From an uncultured Desulfobulbaceae bacterium (GTDB taxonomy: Bacteria > Desulfobacterota > Desulfobulbia > Desulfobulbales > BM004), in assembly GCA_947259115.1 (NCBI GenBank), contig CAMYKS010000010.1:228487-292486 (forward strand): a DNA stretch of 64,000 bases. Reading direction: 5' to 3'. Positions 63,652-64,000 of this stretch are shown one piece after another. The translations under genes were made by a program, and so were the position numbers. The stretch's first letter is position 1, and every line of letters starts with the position of its first letter. The notes below the pieces were generated by a model. It searched no databases. It worked only from the letters and a program-made list of their open reading frames with translations, and was not told the origin of the DNA.

Positions 63652-64000
63652 TCACTCAACTGCAGTCTTGCCGTATACGTTATCCGGAGGCGGCGTGCCT
63701 CTTTTCTCCTGCGAAACAGTAAAAGCCTTTAAATCCGGCTTGTCCTTGCGGTTCAGTGAAACCAGAGCCTGCAACACATCCCAGCTTATCTGTTCCCTCT
63801 GGGCCATGGCTGTCATCTCCTCAAGAGCTGTACGGTTATCATATGAAACCGGCCGGTACGGACGCGGCGAGATAAGGGCGTCATACACATCGGTGACCGC
63901 AACAATTTCCACCATGGGATCACTAAGCTTCACCCCACGCATGTATCCGGAACCATCGCGGCGTTCATGGTGGTCCCTTGCCACCTTGGCAGAAAAATTA
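63652..64000 (-). CDS. HD-GYP domain phosphodiesterase, 3' part only
   Basis: The minus-strand frame is open from the right window edge to a TGA at 63652-63654. The C-terminal end of an HD-GYP domain is clear: HHERRDGSGYMRGVKL, the DVYDALISPRPYR block and a tail of about 40 residues. HD-GYP proteins hydrolyse c-di-GMP, countering GGDEF enzymes such as that at 58023. The N-terminal part and start are outside the window. Confidence 0.85.
   Translation of the reverse strand, partial: NFSAKVARDHHERRDGSGYMRGVKLSDPMVEIVAVTDVYDALISPRPYRPVSYDNRTALEEMTAMAQREQISWDVLQALVSLNRKDKPDLKAFTVSQEKRGTPPPDNVYGKTAVE

Overview
The window looks like chromosomal sequence from an anaerobic deltaproteobacterium (Desulfobacterota), probably near the sulfate- or sulfur-metabolising Desulfobulbales. 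The evidence is the gene content: rubrerythrin, desulfoferrodoxin, ferritin and a flavodiiron oxygen reductase in one block; a radical SAM AhbD-type haem enzyme; a hemA / ccsA / siroheme (sirC-type) cluster; a DVU0298-like HEAT protein; hypE; and DUF547 and DUF1566 proteins. This placement is inferred from gene families only. No rRNA, tRNA, CRISPR array, prophage or transposase gene was found.

Layout. 1-3269: the 5' 1,089 codons of a very large secreted lipoprotein that runs off the left edge. 3.8-9.6 kb: mltG, lon, a hexapeptide-repeat protein and a small four-helix-bundle gene enclosed by a perfect 30-bp inverted repeat. 9.3-14.9 kb: two unknown genes, a universal stress protein, ahbD-like, hemE and an HD protein. 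15.2-20.2 kb: oxygen/ROS defence genes (rbr, dfx, ftn, fprA), then a HEAT protein and a nitrilase-family amidase. 20.6-27.7 kb: a mostly minus-strand run with hemA, ccsA, sirC-type, uppP, a TlpA-like thioredoxin lipoprotein and a receiver-GAF-kinase hybrid. 28-36.9 kb: HEAT, dinG-type helicase, polyprenyl synthase, holA, clpS, clpA, DUF547. 37-43.8 kb: thiC-family enzyme, small membrane protein, rsmG, hisD, nadE, receiver. 44-51.4 kb: HTH-PAS regulator, small ORF, CBS pair, acyl-CoA/ACP ligase, DD-carboxypeptidase, 5-FTHF cyclo-ligase-like, DUF1566. 52-59.4 kb: glgX, SGNH hydrolase, OB-fold lipoprotein, panE-like, HAD nucleotidase, Nudix-GGDEF-DciA-like overlapping set. 59.9-64 kb: hypE, a cysteine synthase / cysteinyl-tRNA synthetase fusion and the 3' end of an HD-GYP gene.

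How it fits together. hemA, the siroheme gene, hemE and ahbD-like converge on tetrapyrroles, while ccsA moves haem to periplasmic cytochromes. The Rbr-Dfx-Ftn-FprA block removes peroxide, superoxide, free iron and O2. A Fur-like 15-bp site is shared by the rbr promoter and a distant DUF1566 gene. ClpS/ClpA and Lon cover protein turnover.

The most unusual items are the CysK-CysRS fusion, whose two ATP-binding signatures are degenerate (HIGH to NLSH, KMSKS to KMSAA), and the pair of about 400-bp elements sharing a 28-30-bp inverted repeat, one of which encodes the four-helix protein with both its start and stop codons inside the repeats. Many intergenic regions carry short simple-sequence repeats, REP-like palindromes and tandem tracts.
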